Assembly: GCA_024402115.1 (NCBI GenBank)
Contig: JAKSJQ010000012.1
Location: 1 to 49,903, forward strand
DNA length: 49,903 nt
Source of the DNA: Bacteroidales bacterium
GTDB taxonomy: Bacteria; Bacteroidota; Bacteroidia; Bacteroidales; UBA932
Reading direction: 5' to 3'
Part shown: one piece after another, positions 32,344 through 42,027 of the stretch
Position numbering within the stretch: position 1 is the stretch's first letter
Layout: each line of letters opens with the position of its first letter
The notes under the pieces: generated by a model
Told to the model about the DNA's origin: nothing
The model's database searches: none
Seen by the model: the letters and a program-made list of their open reading frames with translations, nothing else
Made by a program: the position numbers and the translations under genes

Positions 32344-35300
32344 GATCTTTCAGCTTGCGCCTGCCGGCCCATCCGAAGACGACCAGCCTGTCGAAGGTCG
32401 CGAGGAGACCTGGGAGAACCAGGAGGATGAGCACCAGGGCTACGAATGCACCGACCGAGATACATCCGACGATTGCGGAGATCGTAGGGTCATTGACCAG
32501 CAGCGACATCACTCCTGGAGCTACGACCATGATCAGACCGGAGGTCATGATCGTGTTGATCGAACCCTTGTAAGCCTCCTTCATGGACTCATGGATGTCG
32601 AGAGTCTTCCTCTTTTCCTTGTAGTAGTTGGTGTAGAGTATGCCGTAGTCTATGGTCGCTCCCATGAGTATGCTCTGGGAAATCAGATATGCGAGATAGA
32701 GCATGGTGTTGCCGCCGAAGCCGCTGAAAATCACGTTCACGAATACGCTGGTCATCACTGTCATCACCAGTATGATTGGGACGATGAGCGACTGGAAGGT
32801 GAAGGCTACGATGAGGAAGATCGAGATGATGGTGAGCCAGGTCACGAGGTTCATCTCGTTCCTGAAGTTGTTCTTCATCTCGTCGAACATCACTGATTCT
32901 CCGACCATGAAATGCTCCTTCGTGAGGATGTCAGATCCGTATCGGTCAATCTTCTCGATGAAATCATAGGTGGCTGGGGACTCGTCAGGAAGATTCGCGA
33001 ACACGACTGCGATCGAGTGGTCCTTGTTCTTCATCATGCCCACGCCTTCCTCAATGACTCCGTTCATCTGCTCGAAGCCGCTTCGGGTCTCTTCGTCGAC
33101 GAATACTGAGAAAGCATCATTGTTGATGATAGCCTCCGAGAGGAAGTCTATGATGTCCTTAATGCTCATCTTCCACTGCTCGTCATACTGCTTGACGCTG
33201 CCGTAATATGTGTAGAGCATCTTCACGAGGTCAGGATCGATTTCTTCGCCGAGCTCCTTGAAGTTGTTCGCCATCTGGGTCGCCGTGTAGGTCTTACCGG
33301 AGTACATCATGTTGGTGAACATCTCCTGACGAATCTCGTCCGGACTCTTCTTCTTTACCGGCTTTGCCTTGCGCACAGGGACAGGAGCCACTTCAGGCAT
33401 GTCCTTTATCGCGGCGACCGTGATGCTGCTGTCCGTCGCTACGAGCTCAGGAACCGTCTCATGCTCTTCCGCCTGAACTTCTGCCACGGTGGTTGTTTCA
33501 ACCGGTGCTTCTATCACAGGAGGGAACATCAGGTTCTTCACGGCAGCCTCATCCATGTCATCGACTCCAAGCTTGCGCATCATTCCTGCGATGTCTCCGG
33601 CGGAGAGCTTCGCATCTGAATTCGCGGAATCCATCACGCTTATCCTGGACCTCAGCTCGTTCTTCTGGCCTTCGCTGACCATTGACTGGAGTGCCTTGCG
33701 GTTGAAGAGGTCGTCGTTGAGGAAGTGGACGTATTCGATAGGGGTCATCGACTTGCTCTTGCTGAAGGAGAATACCATCCTGGTCTGGGTAGGCGTCGAT
33801 CCTACGAACTTGCTCATCGCCTGAGCCGCGAGCTTGGAGTTCAGCATCGTCGTGTCGACAAGAGTCAGGATGTCTGCCGAAAGCTCGTCGTTTCTGCTCT
33901 CGTGGAACTTCCTGACGAACTCGATTATCGATATCTCTCCGCTGTTCTTTACGACTGGAATCACGATCTCCACAGGCTTCTCTTCCTGTTTTTCGGCCTC
34001 CTTCTTGGTCTCTGCAGGACGGCTTTCCTCCTTGCTTGCAAGCTCGGCTGAAGGGATGGCGTCTTCAGTCTCCGCGAAGAATTTCTCCTCTTCCTCGAGC
34101 ATGCCGGCAAAGTCCATTCCCGTGAGGTCATTGAGGAGATTGACCTTCTCCTTCATACTGTCGTCTATCATGCTGGAGATGAGATGATTGTTCAGACAGT
34201 GCTCGGTGATGAACTCGGCGAGCTCAGGGAATCCTATGCTCAGCTCATCGTCTCCACTCTCCTTCATGTAATATGCGATGCGGAGGGTCTCCGAAGAAAG
34301 GAGATCAAGCGCAGGAATGTCTGCCATGTCCGGAGCCATTGCGCCCGGTGCACCTTCGAGATCCTTTGCCATGTCCATCATTGCGTCGACCATCTCGTCA
34401 GCGGTGTACTCCTTGAGAAGGATGGTGGGGTAGGAGAAGATGGACTCCACACCGTCGATGGTGCGTATGCTGTCAGCAAGTTCGTTGACCAGGCCCTCGT
34501 CCGCATTGTCATAGAGCATCACGACTGTGTTCTTGCGAGGGAATACCTCGTCGATGCGCGACTGACCGTTGGTCGAGAAACGGATGGTGGTCTTGTGGTG
34601 CAGGAATGCCGAACCCACGAAAAGGGCAAGGAACATCACTACGAGAGGAATCCTGAACCTTCCGCTGATCCTTCCCAACAGTCCGGTAGGGATGCGGAAG
34701 CCCTTCTTCTCTGTTGCTTCCACAAGCTTGCGGAAGATCAATATCAAGGCCGGAAGTGCAGTGAACGAGCAGATAAGGCTGAATACGACACCCTTTGCGA
34801 GCACTATGCCCATGTCCATACCTATCTTCAGCCTCATGAAGCAGAGCATGAGCAGGCCGACTATGGTCGTGGTGGCGCTGCTCAGGATTGCGGTAGCGGC
34901 CTTAGGAATGGCAGAATTCAGTGCTTCGACAGGCTCCATGCCGTTTCTGCGCTCCTGACGGTAGCGATTCATCATCACTATCGAATAGTCCAGGGACAGC
35001 ACGAGCTGGAGTATGGCAACGATGTAGTTGGTCGTGATAGATACGCTCGGAAGGAAGAAGTTTGTGCCGACATTGAGCAATATGCCCATGCCGGTGGAAC
35101 CCATGAAGAGCACAGGCTCTATCCACGACTCGCACATCAGGAAAAGGATGATCAGGATCAGCATCGCTGCGATGACCATCACCGAGGCCGGCGGAGTCGC
35201 TCCGTCCTGGCTGGTCTCAACGACCGTCTCCCTGCCCATGTCGCTGCGGATCTTCGCGCCGAGCGCCTTCTGGTCCACCTCCTTCGGCACGGTCAGTTCG

Positions 35301-35620
35301 AACAGCGTGTGCTGCCCGTCCCAGCTGGTCCTGTAGGAGACGGCCTCGACGTCCGGGTAACTGCCGAGCTTGGCGGCAATCTCCTTCTTCTCGGGTTCAG
35401 TATGTGCTCCGAACATCGCTCTGATGTCGGCTCCGTCGATTTCCGAACGTCCGAACTCGTTCTTGAGCACGTCTATTCCGTGCTTCATCGGAGAGTCGTC
35501 CGGAAGATATTTGGTCATGTCGCTGTTGACGTTCACAAATGGAATGAGTGCAGCGCATGCTATGGAGAGCAAGGCTGTAAGGATCAGCGACGTGTAATAG
35601 TTTCGTATGGTAAGTTTCAT
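32336..35620 (-). CDS. RND/MMPL-family exporter
   Basis: The 1094-residue inner-membrane protein has the duplicated six-helix layout of MMPL/RND exporters: helix 1, periplasmic loop, helices 2-6, a long central region, helix 7, second loop, helices 8-12. Each half has the family motif (LDYSIVMMNRYRQER; IDYGILYTNYYKEKR). Two long charged or proline-rich inserts occur in the periplasmic/central region, at about residues 505-557 and 700-762. It has its own promoter and is not adjacent to membrane-fusion or TolC-like genes. Sterol/hopanoid or lipid export is a known role of some relatives, but the substrate here is unknown. Confidence 0.86.
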   Translation of the reverse strand: MKLTIRNYYTSLILTALLSIACAALIPFVNVNSDMTKYLPDDSPMKHGIDVLKNEFGRSEIDGADIRAMFGAHTEPEKKEIAAKLGSYPDVEAVSYRTSWDGQHTLFELTVPKEVDQKALGAKIRSDMGRETVVETSQDGATPPASVMVIAAMLILIILFLMCESWIEPVLFMGSTGMGILLNVGTNFFLPSVSITTNYIVAILQLVLSLDYSIVMMNRYRQERRNGMEPVEALNSAIPKAATAILSSATTTIVGLLMLCFMRLKIGMDMGIVLAKGVVFSLICSFTALPALILIFRKLVEATEKKGFRIPTGLLGRISGRFRIPLVVMFLALFVGSAFLHHKTTIRFSTNGQSRIDEVFPRKNTVVMLYDNADEGLVNELADSIRTIDGVESIFSYPTILLKEYTADEMVDAMMDMAKDLEGAPGAMAPDMADIPALDLLSSETLRIAYYMKESGDDELSIGFPELAEFITEHCLNNHLISSMIDDSMKEKVNLLNDLTGMDFAGMLEEEEKFFAETEDAIPSAELASKEESRPAETKKEAEKQEEKPVEIVIPVVKNSGEISIIEFVRKFHESRNDELSADILTLVDTTMLNSKLAAQAMSKFVGSTPTQTRMVFSFSKSKSMTPIEYVHFLNDDLFNRKALQSMVSEGQKNELRSRISVMDSANSDAKLSAGDIAGMMRKLGVDDMDEAAVKNLMFPPVIEAPVETTTVAEVQAEEHETVPELVATDSSITVAAIKDMPEVAPVPVRKAKPVKKKSPDEIRQEMFTNMMYSGKTYTATQMANNFKELGEEIDPDLVKMLYTYYGSVKQYDEQWKMSIKDIIDFLSEAIINNDAFSVFVDEETRSGFEQMNGVIEEGVGMMKNKDHSIAVVFANLPDESPATYDFIEKIDRYGSDILTKEHFMVGESVMFDEMKNNFRNEMNLVTWLTIISIFLIVAFTFQSLIVPIILVMTVMTSVFVNVIFSGFGGNTMLYLAYLISQSILMGATIDYGILYTNYYKEKRKTLDIHESMKEAYKGSINTIMTSGLIMVVAPGVMSLLVNDPTISAIVGCISVGAFVALVLILLVLPGLLATFDRLVVFGWAGRRKLKDLR

Positions 35621-35641
35621 TCTCTATCCTGTAAGGATGTG

Positions 35642-35649
35642 CAAAGTTA
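35642..35649 (-). promoter_or_regulatory. Promoter of the RND/MMPL exporter, TAACTTTG
   Basis: Minus-strand TAnnTTTG match 21 bases before the ATG at 35620. Confidence 0.6.
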
Positions 35650-35661
35650 CCTAATTATTTT

Positions 35662-35669
35662 TATATTTG
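35662..35669 (+). promoter_or_regulatory. Promoter of the cysteate synthase gene, TATATTTG
   Basis: Exact TAnnTTTG match 28 bases before the ATG at 35698; divergent from the exporter promoter with 12 bases between the elements. Confidence 0.6.
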
Positions 35670-35697
35670 TAGGACAGTACTAAACCCCCAGGTTACT

Positions 35698-36981
35698 ATG
35701 AGATTTAAACCAACTGAATACCAGCTCATCAATGTGGGTACCGGAAGGGTGCTCCAGGATGAGGGATGGACACTTGCAGATCCGGAAGCTCCGGCTCCGT
35801 CTCTCGTCAGGGCTGTATACGAAACAAAGCAGTTCACTCCAAGAGAAGACCTCGACGGTCTTTACAGATATGCCAACTGGCTTCCGATCAGCCGTACGCT
35901 GAAGAACTCGCACGCCCCTGTGACCTACAAGAGCAGGAAGCTCGCGAAGCTCCTCGACATGGACAACCTCTACATCACCTTCTCCGGATACAATCCTAAG
36001 ATCGGTGCAGGCATGAGCACCTGCTCATTCAAGGAGACCGAGGCCTACTCCGTATGCGGACGACTCCCTAAGAACAGCGATAAGGTGCTCGTAGTCCAGT
36101 CAGCCGGCAACACCGCACGTGCGTTCGCTCAGGTCTGCTCGGACAACAGGATTCCTATCGTGATCTGTATTCCTGAGGACAACAAGCACGATATGTGGTT
36201 CCGCAAGAAGCTCAACAAGTGCGTGAAGATCGTGGCTGCTCCTGCAGGCTCAGACTATTTCGACGCAATCGCACTCGGCGAGAAGATCTGTACTGACCCT
36301 ATGTTCCTCGCGGAGGGTGGCGCAAAGAACGTCGCCCGTCGTGACGGTATGGGAACGACTCTCCTCAGTGCTGTCGAGACCATCGGCCGCATTCCGGATG
36401 CATATTTCCAGGCTGTCGGCAGCGGCACAGGTGCCATCGCGGCGTGGGAGAATAACCTCCGACTCATCGAGGACGGTCGTTTCGGCAGCAACAAGATGAA
36501 GATATTCGTGTCCCAGAACGCTCCTTTCACCCTCATGTACGATTCATGGAAGGCCGATTCACGTGCCCTCGTTGACTACTCTCCAGAGCAGTCAAGAAGG
36601 GATTGTGAGGTCATCCTTGCAAAGGTTCTTTCCAACAGAAAACCACCTTACAGCCTTGCCGGTGGACTCTATGACGTCCTCAAGGATACCGACGGAGACA
36701 TGTTCACCGTTACCAACGACGAGATCGTACAGTGGATCATCAAGTTCTTCCAGTGCGAGGGCTATGATATCCTCCCTGCAGCGGCAACTGCTGTCGCCAG
36801 CGTTGAGAAGGCACTCAAGGAAGGCAAGATCAAGAAGACTGACACAGTCATGATCAATGTCACCGGTGGTGGCATGCTCATCGCAAAGAACGAGGGCTAT
36901 GTGGAGAAGGAACCTGACCTCGTGCTCAGTCCCGACCTCCCGGCTGACGTTATCGTCAAGAAAGTTAAGGCTCTCTTTTAA
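35698..36981 (+). CDS. Cysteate synthase homologue (PLP fold type II)
   Basis: The 427-residue PLP enzyme is a paralogue of threonine synthase. In archaea, cysteate synthase makes L-cysteate from phosphoserine and sulfite. The PLP lysine is Lys112 in CSFKETEAY. The phosphate/carboxylate loops are SAGNTARAF and the glycine-rich AVGSGTGAIAAWE. The segments YRYANWLPIS, VTYKSRKLAKLL, YITFSGYNP and AEGGAKNVARRDGMG match the archaeal cysteate synthase layout and not the threonine synthase SFKDRG/SSGNTG form. In Bacteroidetes, cysteate is the head-group precursor of sulfonolipids (capnine, sulfobacins). No acyltransferase partner is in this window, so the lipid link is inference. Confidence 0.83.
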   Translation: MRFKPTEYQLINVGTGRVLQDEGWTLADPEAPAPSLVRAVYETKQFTPREDLDGLYRYANWLPISRTLKNSHAPVTYKSRKLAKLLDMDNLYITFSGYNPKIGAGMSTCSFKETEAYSVCGRLPKNSDKVLVVQSAGNTARAFAQVCSDNRIPIVICIPEDNKHDMWFRKKLNKCVKIVAAPAGSDYFDAIALGEKICTDPMFLAEGGAKNVARRDGMGTTLLSAVETIGRIPDAYFQAVGSGTGAIAAWENNLRLIEDGRFGSNKMKIFVSQNAPFTLMYDSWKADSRALVDYSPEQSRRDCEVILAKVLSNRKPPYSLAGGLYDVLKDTDGDMFTVTNDEIVQWIIKFFQCEGYDILPAAATAVASVEKALKEGKIKKTDTVMINVTGGGMLIAKNEGYVEKEPDLVLSPDLPADVIVKKVKALF

Positions 36982-37035
36982 ACCTTCGTCATAGATACGT
37001 GTCAAAAGGTCATTAATACCAAATCACTCTCTATT

Positions 37036-37398
37036 ATGAAACGTTTTATCTTATCTCTCATGGCAGCAGCTGTGATGTTCATCGCCGGTTCTGCCAACGC
37101 AAGCGCTCAGGATTTCAACTTTGATCCAGCTCAGATGGCTCAGATGCGTGTTGACCACATGAAGGAGACCCTCAAGATCAACAAGGATCAGGCTACCAAG
37201 CTTCTCGACCTCTTCAAGAAGGAGTCAGAGGAAATGATGAAGATGTTCGAAGGCGGCGGAATGCCGGACATGAGCAAGATGCAGGAGAATATGAAGAAGC
37301 AGGATGAGGCTGTCAAGAAGATCCTCACCGCTGAGCAGTACAAGAAGTACTCTGACGAGCAGAAGGCTATGCGCGAGCAGTTCGGCGGCGGATTCTAG
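37036..37398 (+). CDS. Small secreted Met/Lys-rich helical protein (Spy/CpxP-like size)
   Basis: The 120-residue protein has a clear signal peptide (about 1-25, ending ANASAQ). A mature part of roughly 95 residues is almost all predicted helix and rich in Met, Lys, Glu and Gln (for example KINKDQATKLLDLFKKESEE, ILTAEQYKKYSDEQKAM). Size, LTxxQ-like motif and helicity recall the periplasmic chaperone Spy/CpxP group and the small secreted proteins common in Bacteroidetes, but the match is by general character only. It lies 54 bp after cysteate synthase and is followed by a strong terminator. Function unknown. Confidence 0.8.
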   Translation: MKRFILSLMAAAVMFIAGSANASAQDFNFDPAQMAQMRVDHMKETLKINKDQATKLLDLFKKESEEMMKMFEGGGMPDMSKMQENMKKQDEAVKKILTAEQYKKYSDEQKAMREQFGGGF

Positions 37399-37423
37399 TA
37401 GAATACTGACCTTAAACTTCAAT

Positions 37424-37461
37424 AAGAAAAGCGGGGCGTCATCGGGCGCTCCGCTTTTCTT
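37424..37461. terminator. Strong bidirectional terminator
   Basis: A 15-base arm AAGAAAAGCGGGGCG (37424-37438) pairs with 37447-37461 (one G-U) around an 8-base loop. The stem ends in A-run/T-run on both sides, so it can end both the rightward small-protein transcript and the leftward men operon. Confidence 0.85.
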
Positions 37462-37502
37462 GTAGATTCTCATGGGGCAATCGGCTCACCGCGGCACCGC
37501 TC

Positions 37503-38474
37503 CTAAAGAGCAAGCTTCTCGGCCTCGGAGCGGGCGATCTTGCCAGTCTCGGTCATCGGAATTGAAGGGACGTAGATGACGTCCTTCGGCACTTCATAAT
37601 GGTCCAGATGCGAAAAGGCTTTTTTGAGCGTGTCCTCAGCAACGGGAGCGCCGGCGATCAACAGCACAGCGACCTCTCCGAACTTTGGATCCTTGCGCCT
37701 TGTGATACAGAACGGCGCAGGCAAGAACGGGCGGAGCCGAGCTTCTATCTTCTCTATCTGCAACTTCACTCCGCCGGAGCATATCACGTTGTCCCTGCGG
37801 CCCAGGATACGGAAACGTCCGTCCTTAATCTCTGCAAGGTCGTTGGTCTCAAGGATACCGTCATGTACCAGGGGAGCGTCGATGGTCAGGCAGCCGTCCG
37901 GGTTCAGGGCAATGCTGACATTGTCGAAAGGCTCATACCATTCGCTGGCATCGGGTCCGTTCAGTCTTCGCAAGGCAATGTGGGACAAGGTCTCGGTCAT
38001 CCCGTACGTGCTCCAGATGGCTCCTTCCGAATCCAAGTCGTCGATGGCTTCCTGAAGCTCAGCTGAGATTGCTCCTCCGCCTATGATCAGATGCCTTATC
38101 TTCCGAAGAATCTCTCTTTCCCGTGGTTCCTGGAGAGAGCAGAAAAGCTGGGACGGAACCATTGCTGCGAAATCCAGGGTCGTCTCAGTGAGATCGGCCA
38201 GCGGATGGTTGGACGGCTCTACCGGAATGAGATTCAGTCTGCGCTCGAGACTGCGTACCACCATCATCTTGCCCGCGATGTACTCCAGAGGGAGACAGAG
38301 CAGAGCGTTGTCTCCGGGTACAAGACCGAGGAAATCGCAGGTGATGCGTGCAGAATTCATCATCCAGGCCTTCTCAACCCACATGGGCTTGGGCGTGCCG
38401 GTACTTCCGCTGGTGTGGACCAGCAGTCTGGTATCGGGAGATTCCCACTGGGATATGAATTCCTTCAAAGTCAT
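37503..38474 (-). CDS. menE: o-Succinylbenzoate-CoA ligase
   Basis: MenE activates o-succinylbenzoate to its CoA thioester in menaquinone synthesis. The 323-residue adenylating enzyme has the AMP-binding loop HTSGSTGTPKP at residues 20-30, LIIGGGAIS, STYGMTETLSHIAL and the GRRDNVICSGGVKLQIEKIE hinge. I chose the ATG at 38474, two bases after the menC stop. A longer frame extends upstream through menC but has no family similarity. The protein is somewhat short because MenE of this group lacks the early N-terminal region of larger acyl-CoA ligases. It is the last gene of the men operon. Confidence 0.92.
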   Translation of the reverse strand: MTLKEFISQWESPDTRLLVHTSGSTGTPKPMWVEKAWMMNSARITCDFLGLVPGDNALLCLPLEYIAGKMMVVRSLERRLNLIPVEPSNHPLADLTETTLDFAAMVPSQLFCSLQEPREREILRKIRHLIIGGGAISAELQEAIDDLDSEGAIWSTYGMTETLSHIALRRLNGPDASEWYEPFDNVSIALNPDGCLTIDAPLVHDGILETNDLAEIKDGRFRILGRRDNVICSGGVKLQIEKIEARLRPFLPAPFCITRRKDPKFGEVAVLLIAGAPVAEDTLKKAFSHLDHYEVPKDVIYVPSIPMTETGKIARSEAEKLAL

Positions 38475-38476
38475 GT

Positions 38477-39520
38477 TCAATTTTTTCTGAGCCAGAGCTG
38501 ATGACCTCTGAGCTCCACTCCCTGGTCGATATTGTCTGTATAGAGGAGTCCAGTTCCGAGTCCCTGCGCGAATTCCACCTTCGGGCCATAGGCATGCGCC
38601 GCAAGGAGCGCGACATTGCGCAGTCCGACATTGCTCTCCAGCGCAGAGGTTATCCATGAACCTATGCCACGGGCAGCAGCTTGCTCTATCCAATCCATGC
38701 TCCCGGAAATACCTCCGTGGAGGGTCGGCTTGATCACTATGTACTGAGGACGTATGCTGTCAAGCAGCGCGACACGCTCTGAGGCATCGTTCACTCCGAT
38801 GAGTTCCTCGTCCAGGGCGATAGGAACCGGAGTCTGGCTGCAGAGACGGACCATGGCGTCCCACGTGGCATCCTCTCCTTGCTGCCATCTCGCGAGTATG
38901 GGCTGCTCGATCGAGTGAATGTTCAGACGAGAGAGCTGGTCCAGCTTTCTGGGCGCGTCTTCGGGAGTGAATCCTCCGTTCGCATCCACGCGCAGCTGCA
39001 AGCTGTCGGCAGAAAAACGGGAGCGTATCATGCGGAGCAGCTTCAGCTCGTCCTCCCAGTCTATGGCTCCGATCTTGAGCTTGATGCAGCGGAATCCCAT
39101 CTCCAGCTTAGCTTCGACCTGAGCCGCCATGTCCTCGAACGGAGCCATCCATATCAGGCCGTTCGCCGGGATGCCTTCCTCTCCGCGTGCGAAGGGAGTG
39201 TCGTAGAGCAGAGGATCATGACTGCAGCCATGGAGAGCCGATTCGAGCGCGAAAAGCAGAGCCGGGAAAGGGCGAAGGTACTCGGCGTAGTCCTCGCTTG
39301 CAAGAGCCTCGTCGACGAGACGACGCACGGTAGCCGCGTCCGGATATGAACTTCGGTCGCAGGAAAGATCCGGCAGCGGGGCACATTCTCCCAGACCCAC
39401 ACGGCCGGTGGATTCATCCTCCAGTCTGAGTATGAAGATCCTATGCTCGGTGTAGGCTCCTCGGGAAGTCCGTGCGGGCTTCTTGAAGTGCAGGGTGCGC
39501 TCTTCGACGTCGATTCGCAT
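38477..39520 (-). CDS. menC: o-Succinylbenzoate synthase
   Basis: MenC dehydrates SHCHC to o-succinylbenzoate. The 347-residue protein belongs to the enolase superfamily: catalytic Lys pair in IKLKIG (Lys147, Lys149), metal ligands Asp179 (RVDANGG), the Glu of IEQPI and the Asp of ALDEE, and the second catalytic Lys in IVIKPTLHGG. The N-terminal capping domain is present (GRVGLGECAPLPDLSCD). Separated from menB by 3 bp and from menE by 2 bp; clearly one operon. Confidence 0.93.
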   Translation of the reverse strand: MRIDVEERTLHFKKPARTSRGAYTEHRIFILRLEDESTGRVGLGECAPLPDLSCDRSSYPDAATVRRLVDEALASEDYAEYLRPFPALLFALESALHGCSHDPLLYDTPFARGEEGIPANGLIWMAPFEDMAAQVEAKLEMGFRCIKLKIGAIDWEDELKLLRMIRSRFSADSLQLRVDANGGFTPEDAPRKLDQLSRLNIHSIEQPILARWQQGEDATWDAMVRLCSQTPVPIALDEELIGVNDASERVALLDSIRPQYIVIKPTLHGGISGSMDWIEQAAARGIGSWITSALESNVGLRNVALLAAHAYGPKVEFAQGLGTGLLYTDNIDQGVELRGHQLWLRKN

Positions 39521-39523
39521 GGC

Positions 39524-40363
39524 CTATGGAATCAGAGGGAACTTTCCCCAATCTGGTTTACGCTTCTCCAAGAATGCGCGTCCTCCTTCCTGAGCTTCGT
39601 CGAGCATGTAATAGAGGGCTGTGCAGTCTCCGGCGAGCTGCTGGATTCCTGCTTCTCCGTCGAGTTCGGCGTTGAGGCCCATCTTTATCATGCGCAGCGC
39701 GAGCGGCGACAGCTCCATCATGTGCTCCGCCCATGCGATGCACTCCTTCTCCAGCTCGGCAAGAGGTACGACCTTGTTCACCATGCCCATCTGCTCCGCT
39801 TCTGCGGCGGTGTACTGACGGCACATGAACCAGATCTCGCGAGCCTTCTTCTGACCCACTATGCGGGCAAGGTAAGATGCTCCGAAACCGGCATCGAATG
39901 AACCGACCTTAGGACCTGTCTGACCGAAGCGCGCGTTCTCCGCAGCGATGGTGAGGTCGCACACAAGGTGCAGCACATGGCCGCCTCCGATGGCATATCC
40001 GTTCACCATGGCGATCACCGGCTTCGGCAGCCTTCGAATCTGCATCTGCACGTCCAGCACCGACAAGCGCGGGGTGCCTTCCTCGTCGATGTATCCGCCT
40101 CGTCCCTTCACGTTCATGTCTCCTCCGGAGCAGAATGCCTGGGTACGGAGCCATTCCTCCTCGCTCTGACCCGGAAGACGCGGTGTCTCGGCACCGGTCA
40201 GCAGCACCACGCGGATGTGCTGAGCCTCGCGTATGATGCTGAAGGCCTGCGACAGCTCTGCGGTCGTAAGAGGGGTGAAGGCATTTCTATATCTGTGACG
40301 GTTGATGGTAACCTTTGCGATTCCGTTGTACTCCTCGAGGATGATCTCCTTGAAGGGATGCAT
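39524..40363 (-). CDS. menB: 1,4-Dihydroxy-2-naphthoyl-CoA synthase
   Basis: MenB closes the second ring of the naphthoquinone. The 279-residue crotonase-fold protein has the MenB signature: [13 protein letters not shown], the oxyanion-hole segment [20 protein letters not shown], and the [22 protein letters not shown] loop that separates MenB from other enoyl-CoA hydratases. I chose the ATG at 40363, whose A is the last base of the menD stop (TAATG). An ATG 12 bases further upstream would start inside menD and adds only four residues. Confidence 0.95.
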   Translation of the reverse strand: MHPFKEIILEEYNGIAKVTINRHRYRNAFTPLTTAELSQAFSIIREAQHIRVVLLTGAETPRLPGQSEEEWLRTQAFCSGGDMNVKGRGGYIDEEGTPRLSVLDVQMQIRRLPKPVIAMVNGYAIGGGHVLHLVCDLTIAAENARFGQTGPKVGSFDAGFGASYLARIVGQKKAREIWFMCRQYTAAEAEQMGMVNKVVPLAELEKECIAWAEHMMELSPLALRMIKMGLNAELDGEAGIQQLAGDCTALYYMLDEAQEGGRAFLEKRKPDWGKFPLIP

Positions 40364-42027
40364 TATTGTCCACATACGATATACTTGTATAAGCGTTTAT
40401 ATTCATTTTCGTCAGTTTCTGCCGAAGTGCTCACTTCGAGCAGGAGCGGCCTTTCGGACACGTCGTTCACAAGCCATTTCAGGCCGTCCTCAAGGCTGGC
40501 GCTGTCCGTGGCGTGTCGGTAGCCGAGCCTGTGCTCCTCGCAGGCGCCGCGTGCCGAGGTGTCATGACCTCCTGATATCATCGTGTCGCGAACCGGGCTC
40601 TTTCCGAGGCCGTCCAGAGTGCGGAAGATGGCACCCTGACCGTTGTTGAGCAAGAGAATTCGAAGATTTCCTCCAAGCTGCTGCCAGAGGGCGTTCTGGT
40701 CATAGAAGAAGCTGAGGTCTCCGATCACGCAATAGACGCGACGGTTCTGGTCTGCGAGAGATGCTCCGGCTGCGACGCTGAGCGAGCCCTCGATTCCGTT
40801 AAGACCTCTGTTGCATTGACAGTATCCTTCTGCATATAGGGCGGCAAGGCGGACGGACATGCTGTTGGCATAATACATCAAGGCTCCTTCCCTGCGCGCT
40901 TGCTCCTCGAAACGGCTTACTGCCATCAGCTGGGAGTAGGCAGGAGTAAATTCTGCCTGACGTGTGGCGACGTCCTGGCGCAGTCCGTTCCACAGATTGA
41001 TGAATTCGTCTTTGGCCTCGTCGGAAGGCTGTTCTGCAAGGCTCTGGAGCACATCCTGGGCGGTGGCGTGAATGAGCCAGTCCGTGTGCTGGGAGATGTC
41101 CCTGAGTCGTGCATCTTCGCTGACTAGGATCTGCACGGTCTCCGCAGGCAATGCGCGAAGGAACTTGCGTAGACGCTTGCTGACGGTATGGCCACCCACG
41201 AAGAGTACCCAATCCGGGCGGTATGATTCAGCGCTGGCGTCCTGTGTCGCGAGTATCTGGTCCGTGTATGAGGCCGGCAGGCCTTCCATCGAAATTGGTT
41301 CAGACAGGACCACGGCCTTCGTAAGGAGCGCGGTGATGCTTTCGGCAGCCATTGCGCTTTCCGGCGGCAGCTGTCCCATCACGACCATAGGGCGGCGTGA
41401 AGTCTTGTAAGAACTCATGATCGCATTTCGGACGCACTCGTCACCCCAGCTTCCCCAATGAACCATCCTTTCATCAGGAAGTTCCTCGACGGTGAACTCG
41501 AAAAGCGGTTCAGAAAGGGGCACGTTGATGTGGACGGACGGATGGTCCGGGAGCATGTTCATGAGGATGGCCTCGTTCACCAGGCGGTTGCAGTGCCAGG
41601 CCTGGGTGGCGTCTTCTCCTACCTCCGGCAGTGAAACTGAAATCGCAGCGAAACTTCCAAGCGCCTGAGGCTGCGGTATGGTCTGGCCGTCCAGCTGATC
41701 CACCCATTCTGCGGGCCTGTCAGCGCTTATCACTATGATGCCCTGATGCTGGTAGCTGGCTTCCGCGACGGCGGGAAGCAGGTTGAGCAGGGCTGAGCCG
41801 CTCGTCACGCAGACTGCCACAGGGGACTTGCACTGCTGCCTAAGTCCCAGGGCCACGAAGCCTGCTGAGCGTTCGTCCGTCGCAGGGTGGCATATCAGCG
41901 CGTCGCACTGGCTGAAATTGTGGACCAGAGCTGCGTTCCTGCTGCCAGGGCACACTACCACATGGCGCACTCCGTGCTTGACGAGCAAGGCGGTGAGTAT
42001 GTTTACGTTCTTCTTATTGCAATACAT
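40363..42027 (-). CDS. menD: SEPHCHC synthase (MenD)
   Basis: MenD is the thiamine-diphosphate enzyme that joins 2-oxoglutarate to isochorismate. The 554-residue length and order are normal. The N-terminal PYR domain carries [13 protein letters not shown] and a [15 protein letters not shown] segment. A central domain follows, and the C-terminal ThDP-binding segment runs [41 protein letters not shown]. It overlaps menF by 14 bp at the start and menB by one base at the end, so the three are translationally coupled. Confidence 0.95.
   Translation of the reverse strand: MYCNKKNVNILTALLVKHGVRHVVVCPGSRNAALVHNFSQCDALICHPATDERSAGFVALGLRQQCKSPVAVCVTSGSALLNLLPAVAEASYQHQGIIVISADRPAEWVDQLDGQTIPQPQALGSFAAISVSLPEVGEDATQAWHCNRLVNEAILMNMLPDHPSVHINVPLSEPLFEFTVEELPDERMVHWGSWGDECVRNAIMSSYKTSRRPMVVMGQLPPESAMAAESITALLTKAVVLSEPISMEGLPASYTDQILATQDASAESYRPDWVLFVGGHTVSKRLRKFLRALPAETVQILVSEDARLRDISQHTDWLIHATAQDVLQSLAEQPSDEAKDEFINLWNGLRQDVATRQAEFTPAYSQLMAVSRFEEQARREGALMYYANSMSVRLAALYAEGYCQCNRGLNGIEGSLSVAAGASLADQNRRVYCVIGDLSFFYDQNALWQQLGGNLRILLLNNGQGAIFRTLDGLGKSPVRDTMISGGHDTSARGACEEHRLGYRHATDSASLEDGLKWLVNDVSERPLLLEVSTSAETDENEYKRLYKYIVCGQ

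Noticed and set aside
34184..35683. A 499-codon plus-strand frame opposite the RND/MMPL exporter
   Set aside because: The composition is rich in His, Arg and Glu with no domain or signal; it mirrors the codon structure of the exporter gene.
38475..38693. An N-terminal extension of menE by 73 codons
   Set aside because: It lies inside menC, has Cys/Arg-rich non-family sequence, and a good start lies two bases after the menC stop.
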